Positions 17,704-25,607 of a stretch of DNA of 40,636 bases are shown here, in pieces (the stretch's first letter is position 1; each line of letters begins with the position of its first letter). The position numbers and the translations under genes are program-made. The notes under the pieces are model-generated. The model ran no database searches. It was not told the origin of the DNA and saw only the letters and a program-made list of their open reading frames with translations. Source of the DNA: Pseudomonadota bacterium (GTDB lineage Bacteria; Pseudomonadota; Gammaproteobacteria; Ga0077536); the NCBI GenBank assembly GCA_029977665.1, contig JAPOKK010000004.1:1-40636 (forward strand), read 5' to 3'.

Positions 17704-18788
17704 GCGAACGCGCCAACCCGGCAGTCGTCGGCGGCTTCGTCATCGGCGCGCTGGTGCTGCTGGTGGCGGGCGTACTGCTCTTCGGCAGCGGTGCCCTGCT
17801 CAGCGAGCGCGTGCCGGTCGTGGCCTTCTTCTCGGGTAACGTGCGCGGCCTGCAGGTCGGCTCGGCGGTGGAGTTCCGTGGCGTGCGCGTCGGCACGGTC
17901 ACCGACATCCAGCTCGCGCTCGACATGGATCATTCCGACCTCATGATTCCCGTGCACATGGAGCTCGAGACGCGCAGTCTCACGCTCGCCGGCTCCGTGG
18001 CGCGCGCGGAGGCGGCGCGCGCCTCGCGCTTGTTGGATGCGCTCGTCGACAAGGGCCTGCGCGCGCGTCTCGACCTCAAGAGCTTCGTCACCGGGCAGCT
18101 CGCAGTCGGGCTCGACATGTATCCGAACACCGAGGCCGTGCTGATCGGCGCCGTCGACGGCGTCTACGAGCTGCCGACCGTGCCATCGGCCCTCGACCGC
18201 GTCTCCAAGGTGCTCTACGAACTGCCGCTGCAGGACATCGCGGCGAAGTTCGTCGCGACCCTGGACAACCTCGATCGCCTGCTCGCCGACCAGCACCTCG
18301 CCGAGGCGTTGCGTGACGCCGCGGTGACGGCGCGTCACTCGCGCGCAGCGGCAGCGCAGCTCGAAGCCAACCTCGGGCCGCTGCTCGGCGAGGCGCGGGC
18401 CACCGTGGGCGCGCTGCGCGAGCGTGTCGATGCCTTCGGACGCCGCGGCAATGAGACCCTCGACGACTACGCCGACCTCGCCACCACGACGTCGCGGCGC
18501 GTCGATGCCCTCGCCCCCCGGCTCGACGCGGTGCTGCACGGCATCGAGCAGGCGAGCGCAGCCGTCGACGCGAGCATCGCGCCGCTCGGCACGGCAGCGG
18601 TCGCGACCCTGGACCGGGCACGCGAGGTCATCGACGGCGCCGGGGCGGTGCTCGCCGACGACTCGCGCACACGCTACAACCTCGACACCGCGCTCGAGGA
18701 GTTCGCCGCGGCGGCACGCGCGTTGCGTATCATGGTCGATGATCTGCAACGCAATCCCGACGCCCTCATCCGGGGCAGACACCCGTGA
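17700..18788 (+). CDS. MCE domain protein (MlaD/PqiB-like substrate-binding subunit)
   Basis: The 362-aa protein has one N-terminal membrane anchor (residues ~10-34, GGFVIGALVLLVAGVLLFGSG) and then an MCE domain (VVAFFSGNVRGLQVGSAVEFRGVRVGTV... ), with the typical G-L-x-x-G-x-x-V-x-x-x-G-V-x-V-G pattern. Residues after ~180 form a long Ala/Leu/Asp/Arg-rich helical region. That is longer than MlaD (~180 aa) and more like the tube-forming helices of PqiB or YebT. It would sit in the periplasm and bridge towards the outer membrane. It overlaps the ATPase gene (ATGA) and the lipoprotein gene (GTGA), so the operon is tightly packed. Confidence 0.9.
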   Translation: MSERANPAVVGGFVIGALVLLVAGVLLFGSGALLSERVPVVAFFSGNVRGLQVGSAVEFRGVRVGTVTDIQLALDMDHSDLMIPVHMELETRSLTLAGSVARAEAARASRLLDALVDKGLRARLDLKSFVTGQLAVGLDMYPNTEAVLIGAVDGVYELPTVPSALDRVSKVLYELPLQDIAAKFVATLDNLDRLLADQHLAEALRDAAVTARHSRAAAAQLEANLGPLLGEARATVGALRERVDAFGRRGNETLDDYADLATTTSRRVDALAPRLDAVLHGIEQASAAVDASIAPLGTAAVATLDRAREVIDGAGAVLADDSRTRYNLDTALEEFAAAARALRIMVDDLQRNPDALIRGRHP

Positions 18789-19414
18789 GCTACACTGACT
18801 TCGTTGACCGCTTCCGCACCCTGGCCGCGCGCTTCGCCGTCGGCCTGCTGCTCGCGCTGCTCGCGCCGCTGCTGCTCGGCGGCTGCGCGCGGGCACCCGC
18901 ACCGCAGCTCTACGTGCTCGATTCGCCGGCAAGCGCCGGGCGCGTCGGCGCGGACAACGGACCGGTCGTCGGCATCGCGCCGCTGGTGCTGCCGCGCTAC
19001 CTCGACCGCCCGCAGATCGTCACCCGCGACGGCATCCATCGTCTCAGCGCCTCGGACAGCCACATGTGGGCCGAACCGGTGGCGCTCGGCGCCGCGCGGG
19101 TGCTCGGCAACAGCCTCGCGGCGGCGCTCGGCAGCAACCGCGTCTACCGCCTGCCGGCACGCCACCCGGTCACGCTCGACTGGCGCGTGGAGGTCGACAT
19201 CGACCGCTTCGAAGGCGGCCTCGACACGGCGGTCACGCTGGAGGCGCGCTGGAGCCTGTTCCGGGCCGACACCCGCACACCCGCCGCGACGCGCCTGTCG
19301 CGCATCGATGTCATGCCCGACGGCCCGGATCACATCGCGCTGGTTGCCGCGCAGACCCATGCCCTGGAACGCCTGGGCACAGAGATCGCGGCCGCCATCG
19401 AGACCGCGCCCTGA
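18785..19414 (+). CDS. ABC-type transport auxiliary lipoprotein (PqiC/YmbA-like)
   Basis: The 209-aa protein starts with a lipoprotein signal whose lipobox LGGC ends at C34 (LLLALLAPLLLGGC). The mature region APAPQLYVLDSP...VVGIAPLVLPRYLDRPQIVTRDG...WAEPV is the recognised start of the auxiliary lipoproteins that accompany MCE transporters. It probably docks the MCE tube to the outer membrane. The GTG at 18785 overlaps the MCE stop by four bases (GTGA). This is the fourth and last gene of the operon. An MlaC-type soluble carrier is absent, which fits a Pqi/Let-like direct bridge rather than the Mla shuttle. Confidence 0.88.
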   Translation: MSYTDFVDRFRTLAARFAVGLLLALLAPLLLGGCARAPAPQLYVLDSPASAGRVGADNGPVVGIAPLVLPRYLDRPQIVTRDGIHRLSASDSHMWAEPVALGAARVLGNSLAAALGSNRVYRLPARHPVTLDWRVEVDIDRFEGGLDTAVTLEARWSLFRADTRTPAATRLSRIDVMPDGPDHIALVAAQTHALERLGTEIAAAIETAP

Positions 19415-19457
19415 CCTCAGCGGTAGCGCACCGGGCCGGCGGCGCGGTCGGCGCCGT

Positions 19458-20252
19458 TCAGTCTCCGGGATTCCAGGCCGCGGGGCGCTTCTCGGCAAAA
19501 CTGGCGAGCCCTTCGGCGGCCTCCGCGCTTTGCCGCTTGGCAGCGTGCTCGGCAACGAGGCGTTCGAACACCGCATCGTTGACCAGGGCGCCGGCAACCT
19601 GCATCGCGCTGCGCTTGCTGAGCGCGATGGCATCCGGCGCGACGGCAAGCAGTGCGTCGATGACCGACGCGGCGGCGGTATCGAGGCCGCCCGGCTCGCA
19701 CACGTCGTGGACCAGGCCGATGGCTCGCGCGGTCACCGCATCGAAGCGCTCGCAGGTCAGCGCGTAACGCCTGACGTTGCGGATGCCGATGGCGGCGACG
19801 AGCTGCGGAAAGATGATCGTCGCCGCCATGCCCCAGCGCGCCTCGCTGACGGCGAAACTCGCGGTGCGCTCGGCGATCACGACGTCGCAGGAACTCGCGA
19901 GCCCCGTACCGCCGCCGACACAGGCACCGTGGACGAGGGCGATGGTCGGCTTGGGCAGCTGATTGAGTGCGCGCATCGCCTCGGCGGTCAGGCGCGAGGC
20001 AGCGAGATTGGCGGCGGTATCGCGCGCCGCGACCTCACGCAGCCAGGTAAGGTCCGCGCCGGCCTGGAAGTGCGGCCCGTTGCCCCGTACCACGAGCACG
20101 CGCACGGCGTTCTCGACCGCGAGCTTGCGAACCGTCGCGAGCAGGGCCGCGAGCAGGGCCTCGTCGTAGGCGTTGTTGACCGTCGGGCGGTTCAGGGTGA
20201 CGGTCGCGACGCCGCGTGCGTCGAGATCGCACAACACCTCCGCTTCCTTCAT
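19458..20252 (-). CDS. Enoyl-CoA hydratase/isomerase family protein
   Basis: The 264-aa crotonase-fold protein has VATVTLNRPTVNNAYDEALL at the N-terminus, the oxyanion-hole strand HFQAGADLTWL, KPTIALVHGACVGGGTGLASSCDVVIAE (second oxyanion Gly), FAVSEARWGM with the Glu position of hydratases, and the C-terminal helices. It acts on a CoA thioester in the cytoplasm. Methylglutaconyl- and isohexenylglutaconyl-CoA hydratases share the ADLTWL start, but this is not enough for assignment. It overlaps the TetR gene upstream by four bases (ATGA), so it is the second gene of a repressor-hydratase unit. It probably takes part in the same pathway as the divergent carboxylase-like genes. Confidence 0.9.
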   Translation of the reverse strand: MKEAEVLCDLDARGVATVTLNRPTVNNAYDEALLAALLATVRKLAVENAVRVLVVRGNGPHFQAGADLTWLREVAARDTAANLAASRLTAEAMRALNQLPKPTIALVHGACVGGGTGLASSCDVVIAERTASFAVSEARWGMAATIIFPQLVAAIGIRNVRRYALTCERFDAVTARAIGLVHDVCEPGGLDTAAASVIDALLAVAPDAIALSKRSAMQVAGALVNDAVFERLVAEHAAKRQSAEAAEGLASFAEKRPAAWNPGD

Positions 20253-20923
20253 GCTCGGCTTCCCCTGCGTGGCGATTCGTCTTGCGGACCGCAGATGGCT
20301 TGAAAGCCGGCGGCCAGGAACGGCAGCATGCGGGCGTGGATCGTGGCCAGGTCGCTGCTCGCGCAGCGCCCGCCAGAGAGCACGTCGATGCGGCCGGTCT
20401 CGGCAAATGTAATCGTCATTGCGCCGATCAGGAAGTGGAAGCCCCAGTAGATGTCCTCCTCGCGCGCCTGCGGCAGGCTTTCGCGCACACGCGCCAGGAA
20501 CGCCTGCGCGACGGGGTCGAAGTAGGCCGTCATCAGCGCGCTCGTCCAGCGCTGCGAGTTGGCCACCTGCGCGATGACCCGCGCGTAGGCCTTCCAGCCG
20601 GGGCCGCCGCTCAGGCTGCGCGAGAGAAACGGGCCGCTGAAGGCTTCGATGACCTGTTCGAGCGGCGCGTCGGCGGGCAATGCCTCGAGCGCGGCCAGGC
20701 GCGCACCGTTGAGATCGCTCGCGCGGCGCTCGACGACGGCGCGGAAGAGTTCGAGCTTGGGTCCGAAATGGTAGTTCGCGAGGGCCAGCTCGACACCCGC
20801 CCGGCGCGTGATCATGCGCAGCGACACGGCGTCGTAGCTGGCCTCGGCGAACAACTGCTCGGCGGCATCGAGAATGCGTTCGCGGGTCGGCACGGTGCTG
20901 GCGGCGGCGGGGACGGACGGCAT
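20249..20923 (-). CDS. TetR/AcrR family transcriptional regulator
   Basis: The 224-aa protein has a clear N-terminal TetR helix-turn-helix (residues ~13-60: RERILDAAEQLFAEASYDAVSLRMITRRAGVELALANYHFG). The ALANYHFG end is typical of regulators like PsrA. The rest forms the ligand-binding domain; GGPGWKAYARVIAQVANSQRW and the helical PVAQAFLARVRESLP are PsrA-like. It is transcribed away from the hyuA-like gene and overlaps the hydratase gene. An 18-bp palindrome 31 bp upstream of its ATG is the obvious operator. Effector unknown; PsrA-type proteins bind fatty acyl compounds, so an acyl-CoA or acid of the pathway is a reasonable guess. Start ATG at 20923. Confidence 0.92.
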   Translation of the reverse strand: MPSVPAAASTVPTRERILDAAEQLFAEASYDAVSLRMITRRAGVELALANYHFGPKLELFRAVVERRASDLNGARLAALEALPADAPLEQVIEAFSGPFLSRSLSGGPGWKAYARVIAQVANSQRWTSALMTAYFDPVAQAFLARVRESLPQAREEDIYWGFHFLIGAMTITFAETGRIDVLSGGRCASSDLATIHARMLPFLAAGFQAICGPQDESPRRGSRA

Positions 20924-20942
20924 GCTTGCAGCGGCAGGTGGA

Positions 20943-20971
20943 TTGGATTAATTTTTGAACGATCGTTCAAA
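20943..20971 (+). promoter_or_regulatory. Divergent promoter region with an 18-bp palindromic operator
   Basis: TTTGAACGATCGTTCAAA at 20954-20971 is a perfect 18-bp palindrome in the only AT-rich patch of the neighbourhood. On the plus strand it overlaps a candidate promoter, TTGGAT at 20943-20948, 17 bp, then TTCAAA at 20966-20971. On the minus strand TTGAAC starts a candidate -35, with TCCAAT 17 bp further. A repressor bound here would block both directions. The half-sites GAAC-N4-GTTC resemble the GAAAC-N4-GTTTC type reported for PsrA. Predicted, not shown. Confidence 0.75.
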
Positions 20972-21024
20972 TCTTGCAAGCGCGCCGCCCGGCAGGGCGC
21001 GCGCCTGCCACGGGGAGGAACCAC

Positions 21025-23130
21025 TTGAGCTCTTATCTTTGCGGCCTGGACATCGGCGGCACGTTCACCGATTGCGTGCTGATCGACGACGCCGGCCATC
21101 TCACCATCGCCAAGGCTCCGTCGACGCCGGGCAACTTCGCTGCCGGCGTGATCGAGGCGATCGAGCGCGCCGCGAGCAAGGTCGGCTTGCCGATGAGCGA
21201 CCTGCTCGCCTCGATCAGCGTGCTCGCGCACGGCACCACTGTGGGCACCAACACCATCATCCAGCGCCGCGGCGCCAAGGTCGGGCTCATCACCACCAAG
21301 GGCCATAACGACGTCATCCACATCATGCGTGGCTCGCGCGGGCTGTCGGGCCAGGACATCAAGCTTATCGTGCACATCCCGGAGAGCCGCAAACCCGAGC
21401 CGCTGATCCCCAAGCGCCTCGTGCGCGGCGTGTCCGAGCGTGTCGACTGCTTCGGCAAGGTCGTCGTGCCGCTCAACGAGGACGAGGCGCGCCAGGCGAT
21501 CATCGAACTGCGCGACGCCGGCTGCGAAGCGCTCGCCATCTGCACCTTGTGGTCGTTCCTGGAACCCGCCCACGAGCAGCGCATCAAGCAGCTCGCCGAA
21601 GAACTCGCGCCCGACCTGTACGTGACCTGTTCCTCGGAACTCGCGCCGAAATGGGGCGAGTACGAGCGCACCACCGCGGTCGCGCTGAACGCCTACATCG
21701 GCCCCGTGACGGTCGGTTACGTGACCCGTCTCGACACACAGCTGAAGGAAATGGGTTACAAACCGCCGCTGCAGATCACGCAGTGCGCGGGCGGCACCAT
21801 CACCGTGCCCAAGGCGCAGGCGGCGCCGCTGCTGACACTCGACTCCGGCCCCGTCGCCGGTGTCACCGGCTCGGTCTACCTCGGCGGCCTGATGGGCCAC
21901 CGCAACGTCATCACCACCGACCTCGGCGGTACCTCCTTCGACGTCGGCGTGATCCATGACGGCCTGCCGGTCGTCTCCTACAAGAGCCTGGTCAACCAGT
22001 ACGAGTATTTCCTGCCCAAGGTCGATGTGCAGACGCTCGGCACCGGCGGCGGCTCCAAGGTCTGGATCGACACCACGACGAAGAGCCTGCGCGTCGGGCC
22101 CGATTCGGCCGGCGCCGACCCCGGCCCCGTCTGTTACGGCAAGGGCGGCGAGGTACCGACGACCACCGACGCCGACCTTGTGCTCGGCTATCTCGATGCG
22201 GACAACTTCGCCGGCGGCACCATGACGCTCGACCGCGACGCTGCCGCGGCCGCCTTGCAGAAGCTCGCAGACGAACTCGGCATGGATCTCTACGAGCTCG
22301 CCAGCGGTGTCGCCACCATCGCCGAGTTCCAGATGGCCGATCTCATCCGCAAGGTCACGGTACAGAAAGGGCTGGACCCGCGCGAATTCGTGGTCTTCGC
22401 GTTCGGCGGCGCCGGCCCCGTGCACATGGGCGTCGCCGCGCGCGAGCTCGGCGTCGCCAAGGTCATCGTGCCGCAAGGCGATACCGCGGCCGTGTGGTGC
22501 GCCTTCGGCGCCGCCTCGGCGGACATCCTGCACGTCGACGAACAGGTCGCGATCCAGGCCTCGCCGTTCGATCTCACGCAGGTCAACGCGATCCTCGCCG
22601 ACCTCGGAGAAAAGGGCCGTCAGCACCTGCTCGACGACGGCGTCGACGCCGCGCGCCACGTCTTCCGCTACTCCATCGACATGCGCCACCGCGGCCAGAT
22701 CAACGAGGTCGAGGTCGACCTCGACGACGGCCATCTCGACGACGCCGCACTCGAAGAGCTGCGCGAACGCTTCGTCGCACGCTACGAGCGGCTCTACGGC
22801 CGGGGCGCGGCCCTGCGCGGTGCGCGCCTGGAAATGGTCACGTTCCGCTGCCGCTCCTCGGCGGTCTCGCGCAAGCCGACCCTGGTCGCGGCCGACACGC
22901 TGAGCGACGTCATCGCGCCCGACGCGCAGACCGGTACGCGCGAGATCTGGTGGGCCGAACAGCGTGCCCTGACCCCGACGCCGATCTACGATGGCTACAA
23001 GCTCGTGCCCGGCAATCGCCTCGACGGCCCCTGCGTGGTGGAGACCACCACGACCTCGATGGTCGTCCATCCCGGCCAGCGCATCGAAGTCGACGCGCTC
23101 GGCAACTTCGTCATCGACCCCAACGCCTGA
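21025..23130 (+). CDS. HyuA-like / acetone-carboxylase beta-like ATP-dependent subunit
   Basis: The 701-aa protein is a hydantoinase A/oxoprolinase family member with an ASKHA-type ATP-binding fold: CGLDIGGTFTDCVLIDD at residues 6-22 (phosphate 1 loop), AHGTTVGTNTI, and VITTDLGGTSFDVGV in the second half. The blocks SRGLSGQDIKLIVHIPESRKPEPLIPKRLVRG and WGEYERTTAVALNAYIGPV resemble the beta subunits of acetone/acetophenone carboxylases. These phosphorylate the ketone enolate and bicarbonate. Start is TTG at 21025, chosen because GGGGAGGA lies six bases upstream and the family begins there. It is followed by the alpha-like gene after eleven bases. Ketone carboxylase versus cyclic amide hydrolase cannot be settled from this subunit alone. 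Confidence 0.85.
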   Translation: MSSYLCGLDIGGTFTDCVLIDDAGHLTIAKAPSTPGNFAAGVIEAIERAASKVGLPMSDLLASISVLAHGTTVGTNTIIQRRGAKVGLITTKGHNDVIHIMRGSRGLSGQDIKLIVHIPESRKPEPLIPKRLVRGVSERVDCFGKVVVPLNEDEARQAIIELRDAGCEALAICTLWSFLEPAHEQRIKQLAEELAPDLYVTCSSELAPKWGEYERTTAVALNAYIGPVTVGYVTRLDTQLKEMGYKPPLQITQCAGGTITVPKAQAAPLLTLDSGPVAGVTGSVYLGGLMGHRNVITTDLGGTSFDVGVIHDGLPVVSYKSLVNQYEYFLPKVDVQTLGTGGGSKVWIDTTTKSLRVGPDSAGADPGPVCYGKGGEVPTTTDADLVLGYLDADNFAGGTMTLDRDAAAAALQKLADELGMDLYELASGVATIAEFQMADLIRKVTVQKGLDPREFVVFAFGGAGPVHMGVAARELGVAKVIVPQGDTAAVWCAFGAASADILHVDEQVAIQASPFDLTQVNAILADLGEKGRQHLLDDGVDAARHVFRYSIDMRHRGQINEVEVDLDDGHLDDAALEELRERFVARYERLYGRGAALRGARLEMVTFRCRSSAVSRKPTLVAADTLSDVIAPDAQTGTREIWWAEQRALTPTPIYDGYKLVPGNRLDGPCVVETTTTSMVVHPGQRIEVDALGNFVIDPNA

Positions 23131-23136
23131 AGGAGG
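23131..23136 (+). promoter_or_regulatory. Consensus ribosome binding site of the alpha-like gene
   Basis: AGGAGG directly follows the stop codon of the upstream hyuA-like gene and lies five bases before the ATG at 23142, which fixes that start and suggests both subunits are translated from one mRNA. Confidence 0.7.
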
Positions 23137-23141
23137 GTGTC

Positions 23142-25424
23142 ATGCCACGTATCAGCGAACTGACCGACGTCGACTTCAACGGTATCGAGAATCCCTACGT
23201 ACCGCCGAAACAGCTGCGCATCAGCGACAAGCTCAGGCTGCATCGCGATTTCGACGCCGATGTCGATCCGGTCACCTACGAAGTCATCCGCCACAACCTG
23301 TGGCAGATCAACGAAGAGCACGGCGCCACCATCCAGCGTCTTTCGGGCTCACCGGTGGCGATGTACGCGCTCGATCTCAATCCCTCGATCCTGACCGAGG
23401 ACGCCGAGTTCGTCTATTTCGGACCGTACATGCAGTACATGTCCGGCGTCACCGACACGCAGGTCAAGTGGACGCTCGAGTTCCGCTCCGACAATCCCGG
23501 CATCAACGAGGGCGACATGTTCATCGCCAACGATCCCTGGGTCGGCGCCGCACACCAGCAGGACGTCATGCTGCTGTGCCCGGTGTTCTGGGAAGGCGAG
23601 CTGTTCTGCTGGGTGACCAACTGCCTGCACCAGTACGACATCGGCGGCATCACGCCCGGCAGCTTCTGCCCCTCGGCGGAATCGGCCTACGAGGAAGGCA
23701 TCATGCTGCCGCCGCTGAAGATCATCGAGAACTACGAGATCCGCAAGGACATCGAGGCGGTCTACCTGCGCGCATCGCGCAAGCCGCAGCTCGTCGCGCT
23801 CGATTTCCGTGCCCAGGTCGCCGGCAACACCACCGCGCGCGAGCGCGTGATCGAGTTGATCAAGCGCTACGGGGCTAAGGCCGTCAAGGGCGTCATGAAG
23901 CGCATCATCGACAACTCCGAGAAGTCCTACCTCGAGAAAATGGCGCGGCTGCCGGACGGCGAATGGTTCGACCGCACCTACATCGAAGCCTGCCGGCCGG
24001 GTGACCGGCGCACGCACCGCGTCGTGCTCGGGCTGCGCAAGGAAGGCAACAAGCTGATCTTTACCAATGACGGCTCGGCCGGGCAGGAAGGCGCGATGAA
24101 CGCGACCTACTCGGGCTGGCGCGGGTCGATCATGGTCGCCATCAACGAGCTGCTGTGCTGGGACCAGTACTTCGCCTGCGGCGGCGCGCTGCGCCACGTC
24201 GAATTCGACCCCACCCCCGGCACGCTGAACTGCGCCGATTTTCCGGCCTCGGTCTCCACCGCCCCTATCCAATCGATGGAGATCTCGCTCTACCCGGCCT
24301 ACAACGTCATCTCGAAGATGATCTACCCGGATGCCGAGATGCGCCGCGACATCATGTGTATCGGCGGCACCAGCCAGTGGCCGGCAACGCTGTTCCGCGG
24401 CGAGGACCAGTGGGGCGAGCGCTACGGCTACCTGCTCGTCGATCCGATCGGCGGTGCCATCGGTGCGTTCTCCATGGCCGACGGCATCAACACCGGCGGC
24501 CAGTCGCGCACGCCGATCTGTCAGCTGCCGAACATCGAGCACACCGAGCAGAGCTTCCCGGTACTGTTCCTCTACCGCAAGGAGCTGCCCGACTCCGGCG
24601 GCGCCGGCCGTTACCGCGGCGGACTGTCGGCCGAATCGTGCTTCATCCCGCACAATACCGAGGCAATCACCCAGGACACGCTGTCCTCGGGCAACGCGAC
24701 GCCGACCTCGGCCGGTATGATGGGCGGCTATCCCTCGACCACCAACGCTTACGCGTTCGTACGCAACAGCAACGTGTTCGAACGCTTCGGTGCCGGCGAC
24801 ATGCCGGAAGATATCGGCGAGGTCACCGGCGACGAGGTCACGCTGCAGCTGCGCGAAGAGAACTTCCTGCAATACCCGGCCGACGTGTACGCCGTCCGCT
24901 GGACCGGCGGCGGCGGCTTCGGCGACCCGTTCGATCGCGACCCGGCCGACATCGAGCAGGACCTCGAGGATTTCGCCGTCACACCGGAAGCAGCGCGGGC
25001 GATCTACGGCGCGGTGCTCACCGCCGACGGCAAGGTCGACGTCGAAGCGACGCTGGCCGAGCGCGAGCAGATCCGCCGTCAGCGCGTCAACGGCGGTGCA
25101 CCCGCGCCGCGCGACGGCCAGCTCGTCTACCAGGCGGCGGCCAATCTCGACGTGCGCGCCGACGCCACCGGCCAGTACTGGGCCTGTGGCAAGTGCGCCG
25201 CCGATCTCGGCCCGACCACGACGAACTACAAGGAGGCATGCATCCGCGAGGACCGGCCGGTGTCGGACTCGAACCCGCTGATCGGCGATCCGGCCCGTTT
25301 CATTGACGACGACGTCGCCTTCCGGCAATTCTACTGCCGCGGATGCGGCACCCTGATCGACAACGAAATCGCCGTCACGCGGGACGAGCCCCTGCACGAC
25401 TTCCGCTTGCCGGCGTCGGCCTGA
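23142..25424 (+). CDS. HyuB-like / acetone-carboxylase alpha-like subunit fused to a gamma-like zinc domain
   Basis: The 760-aa protein has the HyuB fold (residues ~40-660) with DPVTYEVIRHNLWQINEEHG at the start and the NDPWVGAAHQQD block, where H138, D141 and, 25 residues after H138, H163 (LHQYD) form an H-x2-D...H set. This matches what I recall of the Mn site of acetone carboxylase alpha. The tail, residues ~680-760, is distinct: C682-x2-C685 (WACGKCAADLG), then C732-x2-C735 (FYCRGCGTLID), ending DEPLHDFRLP. That resembles the small gamma (zinc) subunit of acetone carboxylase, here fused. Start is ATG after AGGAGG. It probably works with the upstream subunit in ATP-dependent carboxylation of a ketone; substrate unknown. 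Confidence 0.82.
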   Translation: MPRISELTDVDFNGIENPYVPPKQLRISDKLRLHRDFDADVDPVTYEVIRHNLWQINEEHGATIQRLSGSPVAMYALDLNPSILTEDAEFVYFGPYMQYMSGVTDTQVKWTLEFRSDNPGINEGDMFIANDPWVGAAHQQDVMLLCPVFWEGELFCWVTNCLHQYDIGGITPGSFCPSAESAYEEGIMLPPLKIIENYEIRKDIEAVYLRASRKPQLVALDFRAQVAGNTTARERVIELIKRYGAKAVKGVMKRIIDNSEKSYLEKMARLPDGEWFDRTYIEACRPGDRRTHRVVLGLRKEGNKLIFTNDGSAGQEGAMNATYSGWRGSIMVAINELLCWDQYFACGGALRHVEFDPTPGTLNCADFPASVSTAPIQSMEISLYPAYNVISKMIYPDAEMRRDIMCIGGTSQWPATLFRGEDQWGERYGYLLVDPIGGAIGAFSMADGINTGGQSRTPICQLPNIEHTEQSFPVLFLYRKELPDSGGAGRYRGGLSAESCFIPHNTEAITQDTLSSGNATPTSAGMMGGYPSTTNAYAFVRNSNVFERFGAGDMPEDIGEVTGDEVTLQLREENFLQYPADVYAVRWTGGGGFGDPFDRDPADIEQDLEDFAVTPEAARAIYGAVLTADGKVDVEATLAEREQIRRQRVNGGAPAPRDGQLVYQAAANLDVRADATGQYWACGKCAADLGPTTTNYKEACIREDRPVSDSNPLIGDPARFIDDDVAFRQFYCRGCGTLIDNEIAVTRDEPLHDFRLPASA

Positions 25425-25607
25425 GTCCGCGCCTCACATCGCGCCCGGCTACTCGTGGGCGCGGTGCCATCGGCGCGCGGCCGGGCATCGAGCGTCAGGC
25501 GCGTGCCGGCGCGTCTCGACCGCGCTCCGGCCGCATGGCGTCGTCGTAGTCAGACAAGGTGCGGCGCCGGGGCGGCGTCGCGCCCAAGTCCCCGGTCGAC
25601 CTGCACG

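Noticed and set aside
19458-20252. Assignment of the hydratase as AtuE of the acyclic terpene pathway, with TetR as AtuR
   Set aside because: No other atu genes (geranyl-CoA carboxylase, citronellyl-CoA dehydrogenase) are nearby, and the motifs do not separate AtuE from methylglutaconyl-CoA hydratase.
23349-25397. 682-codon minus-strand frame opposite the alpha-like gene
   Set aside because: Antisense shadow of a gene with clear metal-site motifs and a consensus ribosome binding site.
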